Assembly (NCBI GenBank): GCA_016792565.1
Contig: JAEUMK010000104.1
Span: forward strand, 1 to 64,000
Reading direction: 5' to 3'
From: Alphaproteobacteria bacterium
Lineage (GTDB): Bacteria > Pseudomonadota > Alphaproteobacteria > Micropepsales > Micropepsaceae
Length of the DNA: 64,000 bases
How positions within the stretch are numbered: position 1 is the first letter of the stretch; every line of letters starts with the position of its first letter. This document shows positions 50,268 through 58,287 of the stretch, piece after piece. The position numbers were made by a program, and so were the translations under genes. The notes beneath the pieces are model-generated. The model saw only the letters and a list, made by a program, of their open reading frames with translations, did no database searches and had not been told where the DNA came from.

Positions 50268-50743
50268 AGGAGACGCTCCACGCGCGCATCGCGCAGGCGG
50301 TAGAACAGGCCCTCGGCGGAATCGGCGATCGTCTCGAAGATGCCCGAGACGACATATTCGTCGGCCGTGAAGGTGAGTTCCGAGAGGCTGAAGATCTCGA
50401 TCGCCTCGGTCAGCTCGTTGGGCGGGCAGAAGGAACAGGTCGTGTTGCGCCGGGTCAGAACGAAATGCGTGAAGCTGGTGCGCGCGTCGAGCGGCAGCAT
50501 GAAGCCGCCGATGCGGAAGGGCTTGCCTTCGAAGGCGCGGATCTCCGGCGTGAAGGCGGCGGTCATCAGGCCGCGTTCCGCGTCGATGTCGAGTTTCGCG
50601 CCGTTGAGGACGGCCCAGCCCGGATCGTCGTTCTGGATGTGCACCGGCGCGACGGGGTCGGGGATTTCCTGCTCCATGTAGGCGGCGAGCGGGAGGGTCG
50701 CGACCATCAGCGCACCGGCCTTGAGAAACGCGCGTCTGTCCAT
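50264..50743 (-). CDS. DUF3299 family exported protein, paralogue
   Basis: A 159-residue protein with a Tat-like or Sec signal (MDRRAFLKAGALMVATLPLAA). It aligns by eye with the downstream gene: IGGFMLPLDARTSFTHFVLTRRN and CSFCPPNELTEAIEI. The duplication is old, as sequences differ widely outside these motifs. An ATG at 50752 overlaps the permease stop (ATGA) and could be the coupled start instead. Confidence 0.85.
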   Translation of the reverse strand: MDRRAFLKAGALMVATLPLAAYMEQEIPDPVAPVHIQNDDPGWAVLNGAKLDIDAERGLMTAAFTPEIRAFEGKPFRIGGFMLPLDARTSFTHFVLTRRNTTCSFCPPNELTEAIEIFSLSELTFTADEYVVSGIFETIADSAEGLFYRLRDARVERLL

Positions 50744-50748
50744 GTGCC

Positions 50749-51957
50749 TCATCCCGACTTCAGCGTCTGAGCCGGGTCCAGTCTATAGGCGGCGAATGCG
50801 GGCGCGAATGAGGCGGCGAGGGCGAGGCCGGCCGCCGCGCCGAGGGCGGCGAGGTCGATGAGGCCGGGCGGGGCGATGGCGAGTTCCGGCCCGCCGCCGG
50901 AAGCCGCCGCAGCGCCGCCCAGCATCGCCATCGCGTGGCCGATGCCGATGCCGGCGAGGCCGCCCGCGAGGCCGAGCAGCAGCGCCTCCAGCAGCACCGC
51001 GCCGAAGAGCAGGACCGGCCGCGCGCCCAGCACGCGGAGCAGCGCCAGTTCGCGCCGCCGCTGCTGCACGGCGGCGAAGAGCGTGACGACGAAACCGAGC
51101 GCCGAGAGGCCGAGCAGGGCGAGGCCGAGCCAGCGCACGACATCCGCCCCGGCCCCGAGCAGGCTGCGCAGCCGCGCCGCCTCGACGGCCGGGATCGCCG
51201 CCTGCATGTCGGGCATGGCGTCGACCAGGCGCGGCAGGAGGATCGCGCCGGAGGCCGATTTGTAGCGGATGAGGAGGGCGGTCACTTCGCGCGGATGCGG
51301 CGCGGCGGCTTCGCCATGCTCGGCCGCGACCTCCTCCTCCTCGTGCTCGTGGATTTCCCAGACGCTTTCGGGGCCGGTGAGGACGAGGCGATCGACCACC
51401 GTACCCGAGGGCTCCAGGATGCCGACGACGCGATAGGGGAATTCGTCATGCGTCTCGCCGCCGCCGGCGAGGCCGTGCTGGCCGGCGAAGGTGCCGCCGA
51501 TGTCGAGGCCGAGCGTAGCCGCGGCGGTCGCGCCGAGCACCACCTCGAAGGGCGCGGACCAGAGCGCGCCGCGCGCCAGTTTCGCGCCGTAGAGGCCGAG
51601 ATAGGCCGGTGTCGTGCCGACGATGCGCAGGCCCTTCACGCTGTCGCCGAGCGAGAGCATGGCGGAGGCCGCGACCAGCGGATGGCCGGCGAGCTTCTCG
51701 GCCGCCGCGAGCGGGATGTTGCCGGTCGGTACGTCGACCTGGAACAGCGACGACATGATGAGCTGGAGCGGACTGCCCTTGGCGCCGACCACCAGATCGA
51801 CGCCGCCGAGATCGGCGGCGAAGCGGCGGTCGAGCGCCTGGCCGAGCAGCAGCACCGCGACCACCACGCCGACGCCGAGCGCCAGCGTGAGGACGTTGAA
51901 GGCCCACACCAGCGGATTGCGGCGCACGAAGGCGAGGACGAGTTTCGCCGTGTTCAT
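50749..51957 (-). CDS. ABC transporter permease, FtsX/MacB-like, with His/Glu-rich loop
   Basis: A 402-residue permease: an N-terminal helix (about 18-40), a large periplasmic domain (about 45-270) and three C-terminal helices (about 275-390), with the FtsX-like RRRELALLRVLGA segment. The periplasmic domain contains HGLAGGGETHDE (about 161-172) and a striking E-I-H-E-H-E-E-E-E-V stretch from 201, then EHGE and HPRE, which could bind metal. It forms a pair with the ATPase upstream (ATGA overlap). It is a LolCDE/MacB-type architecture; the substrate is unknown. Confidence 0.88.
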   Translation of the reverse strand: MNTAKLVLAFVRRNPLVWAFNVLTLALGVGVVVAVLLLGQALDRRFAADLGGVDLVVGAKGSPLQLIMSSLFQVDVPTGNIPLAAAEKLAGHPLVAASAMLSLGDSVKGLRIVGTTPAYLGLYGAKLARGALWSAPFEVVLGATAAATLGLDIGGTFAGQHGLAGGGETHDEFPYRVVGILEPSGTVVDRLVLTGPESVWEIHEHEEEEVAAEHGEAAAPHPREVTALLIRYKSASGAILLPRLVDAMPDMQAAIPAVEAARLRSLLGAGADVVRWLGLALLGLSALGFVVTLFAAVQQRRRELALLRVLGARPVLLFGAVLLEALLLGLAGGLAGIGIGHAMAMLGGAAAASGGGPELAIAPPGLIDLAALGAAAGLALAASFAPAFAAYRLDPAQTLKSG

Positions 51958-52592
51958 GGCAGCGCCTCGATGGCGACCTGGCGGGCGATGCGCTCGCGCA
52001 GGCGGCGGTCGTGGGTGGCGATGACGAGCGCCGCGCCGTTCGCCGCCGCCGCCGCGAGGAGCAGGTCGCAGACCGCGGCCGCGGCCTCGTCGTCGAGGCT
52101 GGCGGTCGGCTCGTCGGCGAGGATGAGCTTGGGCTTCTGCAGCACGGCGCGGGCGATGGCGACGCGCTGCGCCTGGCCGCGGCTGAGGCGGGCGGCGGCG
52201 GCGTGCGCCAGGCCGCCGAGGCCGAGTTCGCCGAGCAGCGCCAGGGCGCGGGCGCGGTCCTGCGGCGCGCCGGCGGCGTAGGGCGCGAGCAGGACATTGT
52301 CGAGGGCGCTGAGGCCGGTGACCAGGTGCAGGTCCTGAAAGACGAAGCCGATGCTGCGGCCGCGGAAGCGGTCGCGGCGGGCGGGCGGCAGATCGTGGAG
52401 ATCGATGCCGCCGACGGTCGCGCGCCCGGCATGGCGGCGGGCGAGGCCGGCGATGGCGAGCAGCAGCGTCGTCTTGCCCGAGCCGGAGGGGCCGGTGAGC
52501 AGCGCCGCCTCGCCGGGCGCGAGGGTGAGGTGGCCCAGGCGCGCGACCGGGCGCGCGCCATAGCCGCTGGCGAGGCCGTCTATGTCGAGCAT
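51954..52592 (-). CDS. ABC transporter ATP-binding protein (LolD/MacB-type)
   Basis: A 212-residue ATPase. Walker A GPSGSGKTT, Q-loop VFQDLHLV, signature LSRGQAQR (non-canonical in third position), Walker B LILADEPTASLD and the H-loop ATHDRRL are present. It partners with the permease gene, whose start overlaps its stop. The Trx-fold gene overlaps its start by 13 bp. Confidence 0.93.
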   Translation of the reverse strand: MLDIDGLASGYGARPVARLGHLTLAPGEAALLTGPSGSGKTTLLLAIAGLARRHAGRATVGGIDLHDLPPARRDRFRGRSIGFVFQDLHLVTGLSALDNVLLAPYAAGAPQDRARALALLGELGLGGLAHAAAARLSRGQAQRVAIARAVLQKPKLILADEPTASLDDEAAAAVCDLLLAAAAANGAALVIATHDRRLRERIARQVAIEALP

Positions 52593-53065
52593 CGGCGCGT
52601 CCAGTCCCTGGCGCGTTCGGTGCCGAGGAGGCCGAGATGGCGCGCGCAGATGCCGCCCGCGCCGTCGAGGGCGATGGCGTAGGGCAGGCGGCGGCCGCCT
52701 TCGGAGGCGGCGGCGAGCACGGCTTCGGCATCCGCCTCGCCGCCGGCCACGGCGTAGGCGCGCCCGGCTGCGAGGCCGAGATCTTCCAGCTTCGCGGCGG
52801 CGGCGGCGGCGGGTTCGAGCGCCACGGTGATGAGGCGGCCGGGCCGGGCGGCCTCGTCGAGCGCCGCGAGATGGGCGAGCTCGATCAGGCAGGGCGCGCA
52901 GTCCGAGCGCCAGAAGAGGACGATCGCCGGGCCGCCGCTGACCTCGGAAAGCGCAATTTCGGGGCCGCCGCCGAGCGGCGTCAGGCGCGGGTCGAAGGCA
53001 TCCGGCGGCGGGGCCGGGGCGGCGGCCAGCAGGATCGCGGTCAGGACGGCCATGGGGAGCGGCAT
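52580..53065 (-). CDS. Thioredoxin-fold exported protein
   Basis: A 161-residue protein with a hydrophobic signal segment (1-18) and a TlpA/thioredoxin-like domain. The redox motif is in FWRSDCAPCLIELAHLAAL (CAPC). Thioredoxin-fold proteins secreted with transporters often keep cysteines reduced or deliver metal. It is the first gene of the ABC/DUF3299 operon. The start is ATG 53065; a GTG at 53071 is possible. Confidence 0.8.
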   Translation of the reverse strand: MPLPMAVLTAILLAAAPAPPPDAFDPRLTPLGGGPEIALSEVSGGPAIVLFWRSDCAPCLIELAHLAALDEAARPGRLITVALEPAAAAAAKLEDLGLAAGRAYAVAGGEADAEAVLAAASEGGRRLPYAIALDGAGGICARHLGLLGTERARDWTRRCST

Positions 53066-53093
53066 GAACACGCCGGGACGAATAGCACAGGGT

Positions 53094-53108
53094 TGATACA
53101 GTGTAACA
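53094..53108. promoter_or_regulatory. Operator-like inverted repeat upstream of the ABC operon
   Basis: TGATACA-G-TGTAACA is a 7-1-7 inverted repeat with one mismatched pair, 29 bp upstream of the ATG at 53065. The position suits a repressor. The half-site does not let me name the family; a metalloregulator is plausible from the operon content. Confidence 0.5.
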
Positions 53109-53146
53109 GCCGCGGCGGAGGCGAACCCTTCGGCGAGGCGGCGCGG

Positions 53147-54148
53147 TCAGGCGCGCTTCAGGGCGGCTTCGAGGGCGGCCATGTCGACCGGGAGCGGGCT
53201 TTCGAAGCGCATGGTCTTGTGGGTCGTGGGGTGCTGGAAGCCCAGCACCGCGGCGTGCAAGGCCTGGCGCGGGAAGGCGTCGAGCGCCGCCGCGACCTCG
53301 GCAGGCAGGGCCTTGCGGGCCGCCGCCGCGGTGCGGGCGCGGCCATAGGCCGGGTCGCCGATCAGCGGATGGCCGATATGGGTCATGTGGACGCGGATCT
53401 GGTGGGTGCGGCCGGTCTCCAGCCGGCACTGGACCTTGGCGGCGACCGGGTTCAGCGCCGGGCCGTATTTCTCGATCACCTCGTAATGGGTGACGGCGTG
53501 CTTGCCGCCGGGGCGCACGACCATCTTGGTGCGCTCGAAATGCGAGCGGCCGATGTCGCCCTCGATGCGGCCCTCGCGCTTGAACGGCGCGCCCCAGACG
53601 AAGGCGATGTATTTGCGGTCGATGGCGTGGGCGGCGAACTGCTTGCCGAGGCTGGTCAGGGCCTTGTCGGTCTTGGCGGCGACGAGGAGGCCGGAGGTGT
53701 CCTTGTCGATGCGGTGGACGATGCCGGGCCGGATCTCGCCGCCGATGCCGGCGAGCTGGCCCTTGCAGTGATGCAGCAGGGCATTGACCAGCGTGCCGCC
53801 GGGATTGCCCGCCGCCGGATGGACGACGAGCCCGGCCGGCTTGTCGACGATGATGAGGGCGGCGTCCTCGTAGACGACGTGGAGCGGGATGTCCTCGGCC
53901 TGGGGCGCGGCGGGGACGGGGGCCGGGATGCGGACGATGAAGTCCTCGCCCGCTTTGACGCGCCGGGCGGCGTCTTCTATCACGCCCTCCGGGCCGCTGA
54001 CCGCGCCCGCGTCGATCAGCTGCTGGATGCGGGCGCGCGACAGTTCGGCGCCCGCGCCGCGCACCAGCACCCGGTCGAGGCGGTCGCCGGCATCGCCGGG
54101 CTGGCCGGTGACGGCCAGGATGCGGTCTTGAGGATCAGGAGAGGTCAT
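53147..54148 (-). CDS. rluD: RluA/RluD-family 23S rRNA pseudouridine synthase
   Basis: A 333-residue enzyme with an N-terminal S4 RNA-binding domain (DRLDRVLVR) and the catalytic pseudouridine synthase domain. The catalytic Asp is in VHRIDKDTSGLL, and GRTHQIRVHM is the second conserved motif. Likely RluD, which modifies helix 69 of 23S rRNA, but RluC-type activity cannot be excluded. The ATG at 54148 shares its CATG with the divergent gene, and a TTG at 54154 is an alternative. Confidence 0.92.
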   Translation of the reverse strand: MTSPDPQDRILAVTGQPGDAGDRLDRVLVRGAGAELSRARIQQLIDAGAVSGPEGVIEDAARRVKAGEDFIVRIPAPVPAAPQAEDIPLHVVYEDAALIIVDKPAGLVVHPAAGNPGGTLVNALLHHCKGQLAGIGGEIRPGIVHRIDKDTSGLLVAAKTDKALTSLGKQFAAHAIDRKYIAFVWGAPFKREGRIEGDIGRSHFERTKMVVRPGGKHAVTHYEVIEKYGPALNPVAAKVQCRLETGRTHQIRVHMTHIGHPLIGDPAYGRARTAAAARKALPAEVAAALDAFPRQALHAAVLGFQHPTTHKTMRFESPLPVDMAALEAALKRA

Positions 54149-54572
54149 GAGCAACCCTGCCGATACGCCGAACGGGGCGACGCCTCAAGCGGCGCCGCAG
54201 CCCGCCCCCCGCGGGGTCGTGCTGCTGGTCTATGCGATGGGCGGGGCGATCCTGGTGATGGTGGCGCTGCTGATCCTCGGCCTGTCGCTCGGCTGGCACA
54301 AGAAGGGCGGCGAGGCGCCGGCCGCCGCCGATCCGACGGCGCCCCTGGCGGCGGCTTCCGCCCCGGCCGAGGCGCCGGGCGGGGCGGTCGTGCCGCTGGA
54401 GGTCGAGACGGCGGCGGAATCGCGGCTCTACACCATCGCCGGCAGCGGCGACCGGGTGGCGCTGCATGTCGCCGCCCCGACCGGGGACGAGATCATCGTC
54501 ATCGATACGGCGGCGAACCGGGTGATCTCGCGCATCCTGCTGAAACCCAAGGGCGGGCCGGGGCCGCGCTGA
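54147..54572 (+). CDS. Small membrane protein, DUF6476-like
   Basis: A 141-residue protein with a Pro/Ala-rich N-terminus, one transmembrane helix (about 24-48), an Ala/Pro-rich linker and a C-terminal strand-rich part with GDEIIVIDTAANRVIS. This resembles the DUF6476-type proteins beside rluD in alphaproteobacteria. A strong AGGAGAGG Shine-Dalgarno precedes its ATG. It is divergent from rluD with start codons on the same CATG. Confidence 0.75.
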   Translation: MSNPADTPNGATPQAAPQPAPRGVVLLVYAMGGAILVMVALLILGLSLGWHKKGGEAPAAADPTAPLAAASAPAEAPGGAVVPLEVETAAESRLYTIAGSGDRVALHVAAPTGDEIIVIDTAANRVISRILLKPKGGPGPR

Positions 54573-54578
54573 GGCCGC

Positions 54579-54607
54579 TTGATCCGGACGGCCGCCTTCT
54601 CTATAGA
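54579..54607 (+). promoter_or_regulatory. Promoter of tRNA-Glu
   Basis: TTGATC (54579-54584), 17 bp, then TATAGA (54602-54607), 15 bp before the first tRNA base. Confidence 0.7.
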
Positions 54608-54622
54608 CGCGCCTTCCGGCAG

Positions 54623-54697
54623 GGGGCCTTCGTCTATCGGTTAGGACGGCAGCCTCTCACGTTGCAAAGACGGGTTCGATTCCCGTAGGCCCCGCCA
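54623..54697 (+). tRNA. tRNA-Glu (anticodon CUC)
   Basis: A 75-base cloverleaf with encoded CCA. The acceptor stem is GGGGCCT (54623-54629) with AGGCCCC (54687-54693). The T arm is ACGGG-TTCGATT-CCCGT. The anticodon loop CTCTCAC gives CUC, with an anticodon stem GCAGC/GTTGC. No obvious intrinsic terminator follows. Confidence 0.95.
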
Positions 54698-54821
54698 ACT
54701 CTCCCCATTCCATCTCGCGTCTTAAATCCGCCGCAACCCGGCGATTGCCTTCGCCCGGCGAAGTGCGGTTCCATGGAACCGCGCCCGCGCCCGGGCGTTG
54801 TTGGCGGCACAGGAGACCCTC

Positions 54822-55685
54822 ATGAAGACCCATCTGTTCTGCGCGACGCTCTCGGCGGCCCTGCTGCTCGCGCCCGCCGCCTTCGCCGCCTCCGCCGATC
54901 TGGAAGGCACCTGGGACAACGAGCGGCCGGCGCCGGGCGGGCTTGCCGAATTCGATCTCACCTTCGAAGGCTCGACCTTCAGCGTGCGCGCCGCGGCGAC
55001 CTGTTCGCCGCGCCCCTGCGACCTCGGCACGGCGACCGGCTTCTCGCTGCTGCCGCCGGGACGGCGCAACATCTCGCGCGACGTGATCGGCGTCTCCGCC
55101 GGCTTCGAGGGCGGCGACGCCTCGCGCCAGGTGATCGCGACGGTCGCCGGCCGCAACCGGCTGCAGATCGTCATGATCCAGAGCTATCGCGACGGCCGCC
55201 CGGCGGCCATCACCACCGAGACCTTCCGCCGGGCCGACCGCGCCGACGTCGTGGCGGCCGAGTGCGTGGCGGCCGGCCGGCTGCGCATCCGCTATGACGG
55301 CGGCGAATGGACCATCGCGGGCGATCCCGGAACGCTCGCGGCCTTCGACTCGCCCGAGGAAGCGGGCCTCGCGCGCTACCTGTTGCAGGCGCAGGGGCTC
55401 ACCACCTATTGCGCGATTCCGGACGGCGGCTTCTCCTACTGGACCAAGGCGGACGGCAGCCTGCCGCGCGGCGCGGTGGTGGGCGAATACTGCGCGGCGC
55501 TGGGGGCGATCTCGGTGCGGCGGCAGGGGCGGATGTGGCAGGTGCAGAGCGGCCGCAGCGTGCTCTATCAGTCGGAGGACCGGGCGGTCGCCGACGCCAT
55601 CGCCGCCACGCTGCTCGACACGCGCGCCGCCGCCCAGTGCTACGTCGGCGTGCCGGGGCGCGGCCTGACCTATTTCAGGCGCTGA
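54822..55685 (+). CDS. Hypothetical exported protein
   Basis: A 287-residue protein with a clear signal peptide (1-22, ending AFA). The mature part begins LEGTWDNERPA and has six Cys (including CSPRPC, YCAIPDG, EYCAAL and AQCY), suggesting disulfides. I recognise no family. The ATG at 54822 has AGGAG upstream. It is convergent with hrpB, with 13 bp between. Confidence 0.75.
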   Translation: MKTHLFCATLSAALLLAPAAFAASADLEGTWDNERPAPGGLAEFDLTFEGSTFSVRAAATCSPRPCDLGTATGFSLLPPGRRNISRDVIGVSAGFEGGDASRQVIATVAGRNRLQIVMIQSYRDGRPAAITTETFRRADRADVVAAECVAAGRLRIRYDGGEWTIAGDPGTLAAFDSPEEAGLARYLLQAQGLTTYCAIPDGGFSYWTKADGSLPRGAVVGEYCAALGAISVRRQGRMWQVQSGRSVLYQSEDRAVADAIAATLLDTRAAAQCYVGVPGRGLTYFRR

Positions 55686-55698
55686 GGTCGGCCCTCGC

Positions 55699-58209
55699 CT
55701 AGTCCTGCTCGCCCGGGCGCTTGGCGCGGGTGGTGGGGGCGGCGGCGAGGGGGTCGTCGGGCCAGCGGTGCTTGGGGTAGCGGCCCTTCAGGTCCTTCTT
55801 CACCTCGGCATAGGAGCCCTTCCAGAAGCCGGCGAGGTCGCGCGTCACCTGCACCGGGCGGCGGGCGGGCGAGAGCAGGTGCAGCGTCACCGGCAGGCGG
55901 CCGCGGGCGATCGCCGGGGTCGTCGCGAGGCCGAACATCTCCTGTAGACGCACCGCCAGCACCGGCTCGCCCGAGGCATAGTCGAGCGCGTGGCGCGCGC
56001 CGGTCGGCACCGTCATGTGGGTCGGGGCCTCGGCGTCGAGGCGGCGGACATTCTCCCAGCCGAGGCGGGCGTCGAGCGCCGCCCTGAGGTCCACGCGGGC
56101 GAGCTGCGCGGCGCGGCCGGCGCCGCCGAGGAAAGGTCCCAGCCAGTCGTCCAGCCCGGCCATGAGCGCCGCGTCCGACATGTCGGGGATCGTGGAGGCC
56201 TCGCCATCGAGACGGCGCAGCAGCGCGGCGCGGTGCTGAAGCTGGCGCAGATCGTCCGTCCACGGAAGTTTCGCAAGACCGAGCGCGCGCACGCCGTCGA
56301 GCATCGCCGCGGCGACGGCCTCGGGCGCGGCGTCGAGACGGCGTTCCTCCAGCACCAGCGCGCCGAGGCGGCGGAGGCGGCGGGCGGCGACGGCCTCGGT
56401 GCGCGCGTCCCACGCGACTTCCTCGACGGATTCGATCTGACCGGCGAAGAGGCGCTCGATCGCGGCGAGATCGATGGGCGCGGCGAGAAAGACGCGGGCG
56501 TTCTCCGCCCCCTGGTCGAGCGTCGCCACGGCGAGGAAATCCTCGCCGGCGAGCGCGTCGGTTTCGGCGATGAGCGCGCCGCGTCCGTTGCGCAGACGGA
56601 ACGCGCCGCGCGGGCCGCGCCGCTGGGCGAGGCGGTCGGGCCAGGCGAGGGCGGCGAGCGGACCCGCCTCGGAGGCCTCGATCCCGCCGGGGGCGAGCCT
56701 TGCCTGACGCGCCCATTGGCGGGCGTTCTCGCGGGCTCTCGCGAGCGCGCCGCGTTCGACATGCGCGCCGGGCGGGGCGGCGTCGCCGGCGAAGACGTGG
56801 AGGCGGGCGCGCAGATCGGCGTCGGGGCGGTCGCGGTCGAAGCGCAGCACGTCGCGCTCGGAGATAAGGCCGGCGAGGGCGGCGGCGGTGCGGCCCATGC
56901 CGAGCGCCTCGCCCTTCAGCATCATGTGCGCGAGGCGCGGGTGCAGGCCGAGCGCGTTGAGGGCGCGGCCATGGGCGGTGATGCGGCGGGCGGCGTCGAG
57001 GGCTTCCAGCTCGATCAGCAGGTCGAGCGCCTGGGCGTAGGCGGCGGCGGGCGGGCGGTCGAGCAGGGCATAGGCGGCAGGGTCGGCGTCGCCCCAGGCG
57101 GCGAGTTCCAGCGCCAGCGGCGCGAGATCGGCCGAGGCGATCTCCGGCGGCGCAAAAGGCGCAAGCGCGCGATGCTGTTCCTCGCTCCAGAGGCGGTAGC
57201 AGGTGCCCGGCGCGATGCGCCCGGCCCGGCCCCTGCGCTGGTCGGCCGAGGCGAGCGCGAGGCGTTGCGTCACCAGCCGCGTCATGCCGGTGGCCGGATC
57301 GAAGCGCGGCTGGCGGGCGAGGCCGCTGTCCACCACGACGCGGACATCGGGAATGGTGAGGCTGGTCTCGGCGATGGCGGTGGCGAGGACGACGCGGCGC
57401 AGGCCCGGCGGCGCGGGGGCGATGGCGGCGGCCTGCGCCTCGGCCGGCAGATTGCCGTAGAGCGGCGCGACCATGACGCCGGGCGGCAGGCCGGCGTCGA
57501 GGAGGTTGCGTTCGGCGCGGCGGATCTCGGCCTCGCCGGGCAGGAAGGCGAGGATGCCGCCCTCGCGCTCGCGCAGGGCCCGGCGGATGGCCGCGGCGAC
57601 GGCGGCCGCCGCGTCGCGGGGATCGGCGGGCGGGGCGTAGATCGTCTCGACCGGGAATTGCCGCCCCTCGGAGCGGATGACCGGCGCGCCGCCGAGCAGC
57701 GCCGCGACGCGGCCGCCGTCGAGCGTCGCCGACATGACGAGGAGGCGCAGGTCCGGGTTCAGCGCGCCTTGCGTTTCGAGGGCGAGCGCCAGGCCGAGAT
57801 CGGCGTCGAGGCTGCGTTCGTGGAACTCGTCGAAGATGACGAGGCCGATTCCGGCGAGGGCCGGGTCGTGCTGCAGGCGGCGGGTAAGCAGGGCCTCGGT
57901 CAGAACCTCGATGCGGGTGGCCGCCGAGACCTTCACGTCCTGGCGGACGCGGTAGCCGACCGTGCGGCCGACCTCCTCGCTGAGGAGGCTCGCCATGCGC
58001 TGCGCGGCGGCCCGGGCGGCGATGCGGCGCGGTTCGAGCATCACGATGGTGCGGCCGGCGAGCCAGGGCTCGTCGAGGAGCGCGAGCGGCACGAGGGTCG
58101 TCTTGCCGGCCCCGGGCGGGGCTTCCAGGACCGCGGCGCGGCCGGCCGCCAGCGCCGATTTCAGCGCCGGGAGCGCCTCGCGGACGGGCAGGTCCTCCCC
58201 TTGCGTCAT
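55699..58209 (-). CDS. hrpB: ATP-dependent helicase HrpB
   Basis: An 836-residue DEAH-type helicase of the HrpB family. Walker A APPGAGKTT (30-38), the DEFH motif in VIFDEFHERS (127-130), SATLDGG and QRRGRAGR (motif VI) are visible, followed by the HA2 domain. A long C-terminal HrpB-specific extension ends in FWKGSYAEVKKDLKGRYPKHRWPDDP. RNA target unknown. The ATG at 58209 is chosen. It diverges from secF, with 78 bp between. Confidence 0.93.
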   Translation of the reverse strand: MTQGEDLPVREALPALKSALAAGRAAVLEAPPGAGKTTLVPLALLDEPWLAGRTIVMLEPRRIAARAAAQRMASLLSEEVGRTVGYRVRQDVKVSAATRIEVLTEALLTRRLQHDPALAGIGLVIFDEFHERSLDADLGLALALETQGALNPDLRLLVMSATLDGGRVAALLGGAPVIRSEGRQFPVETIYAPPADPRDAAAAVAAAIRRALREREGGILAFLPGEAEIRRAERNLLDAGLPPGVMVAPLYGNLPAEAQAAAIAPAPPGLRRVVLATAIAETSLTIPDVRVVVDSGLARQPRFDPATGMTRLVTQRLALASADQRRGRAGRIAPGTCYRLWSEEQHRALAPFAPPEIASADLAPLALELAAWGDADPAAYALLDRPPAAAYAQALDLLIELEALDAARRITAHGRALNALGLHPRLAHMMLKGEALGMGRTAAALAGLISERDVLRFDRDRPDADLRARLHVFAGDAAPPGAHVERGALARARENARQWARQARLAPGGIEASEAGPLAALAWPDRLAQRRGPRGAFRLRNGRGALIAETDALAGEDFLAVATLDQGAENARVFLAAPIDLAAIERLFAGQIESVEEVAWDARTEAVAARRLRRLGALVLEERRLDAAPEAVAAAMLDGVRALGLAKLPWTDDLRQLQHRAALLRRLDGEASTIPDMSDAALMAGLDDWLGPFLGGAGRAAQLARVDLRAALDARLGWENVRRLDAEAPTHMTVPTGARHALDYASGEPVLAVRLQEMFGLATTPAIARGRLPVTLHLLSPARRPVQVTRDLAGFWKGSYAEVKKDLKGRYPKHRWPDDPLAAAPTTRAKRPGEQD

Positions 58210-58287
58210 GCCGGCCCTTGCGCGCCCCCCCGCCGTCATCTATCCCGAGCGCCCCATTCCGGCCATGGCCAGAGCGACCCGACCCGC

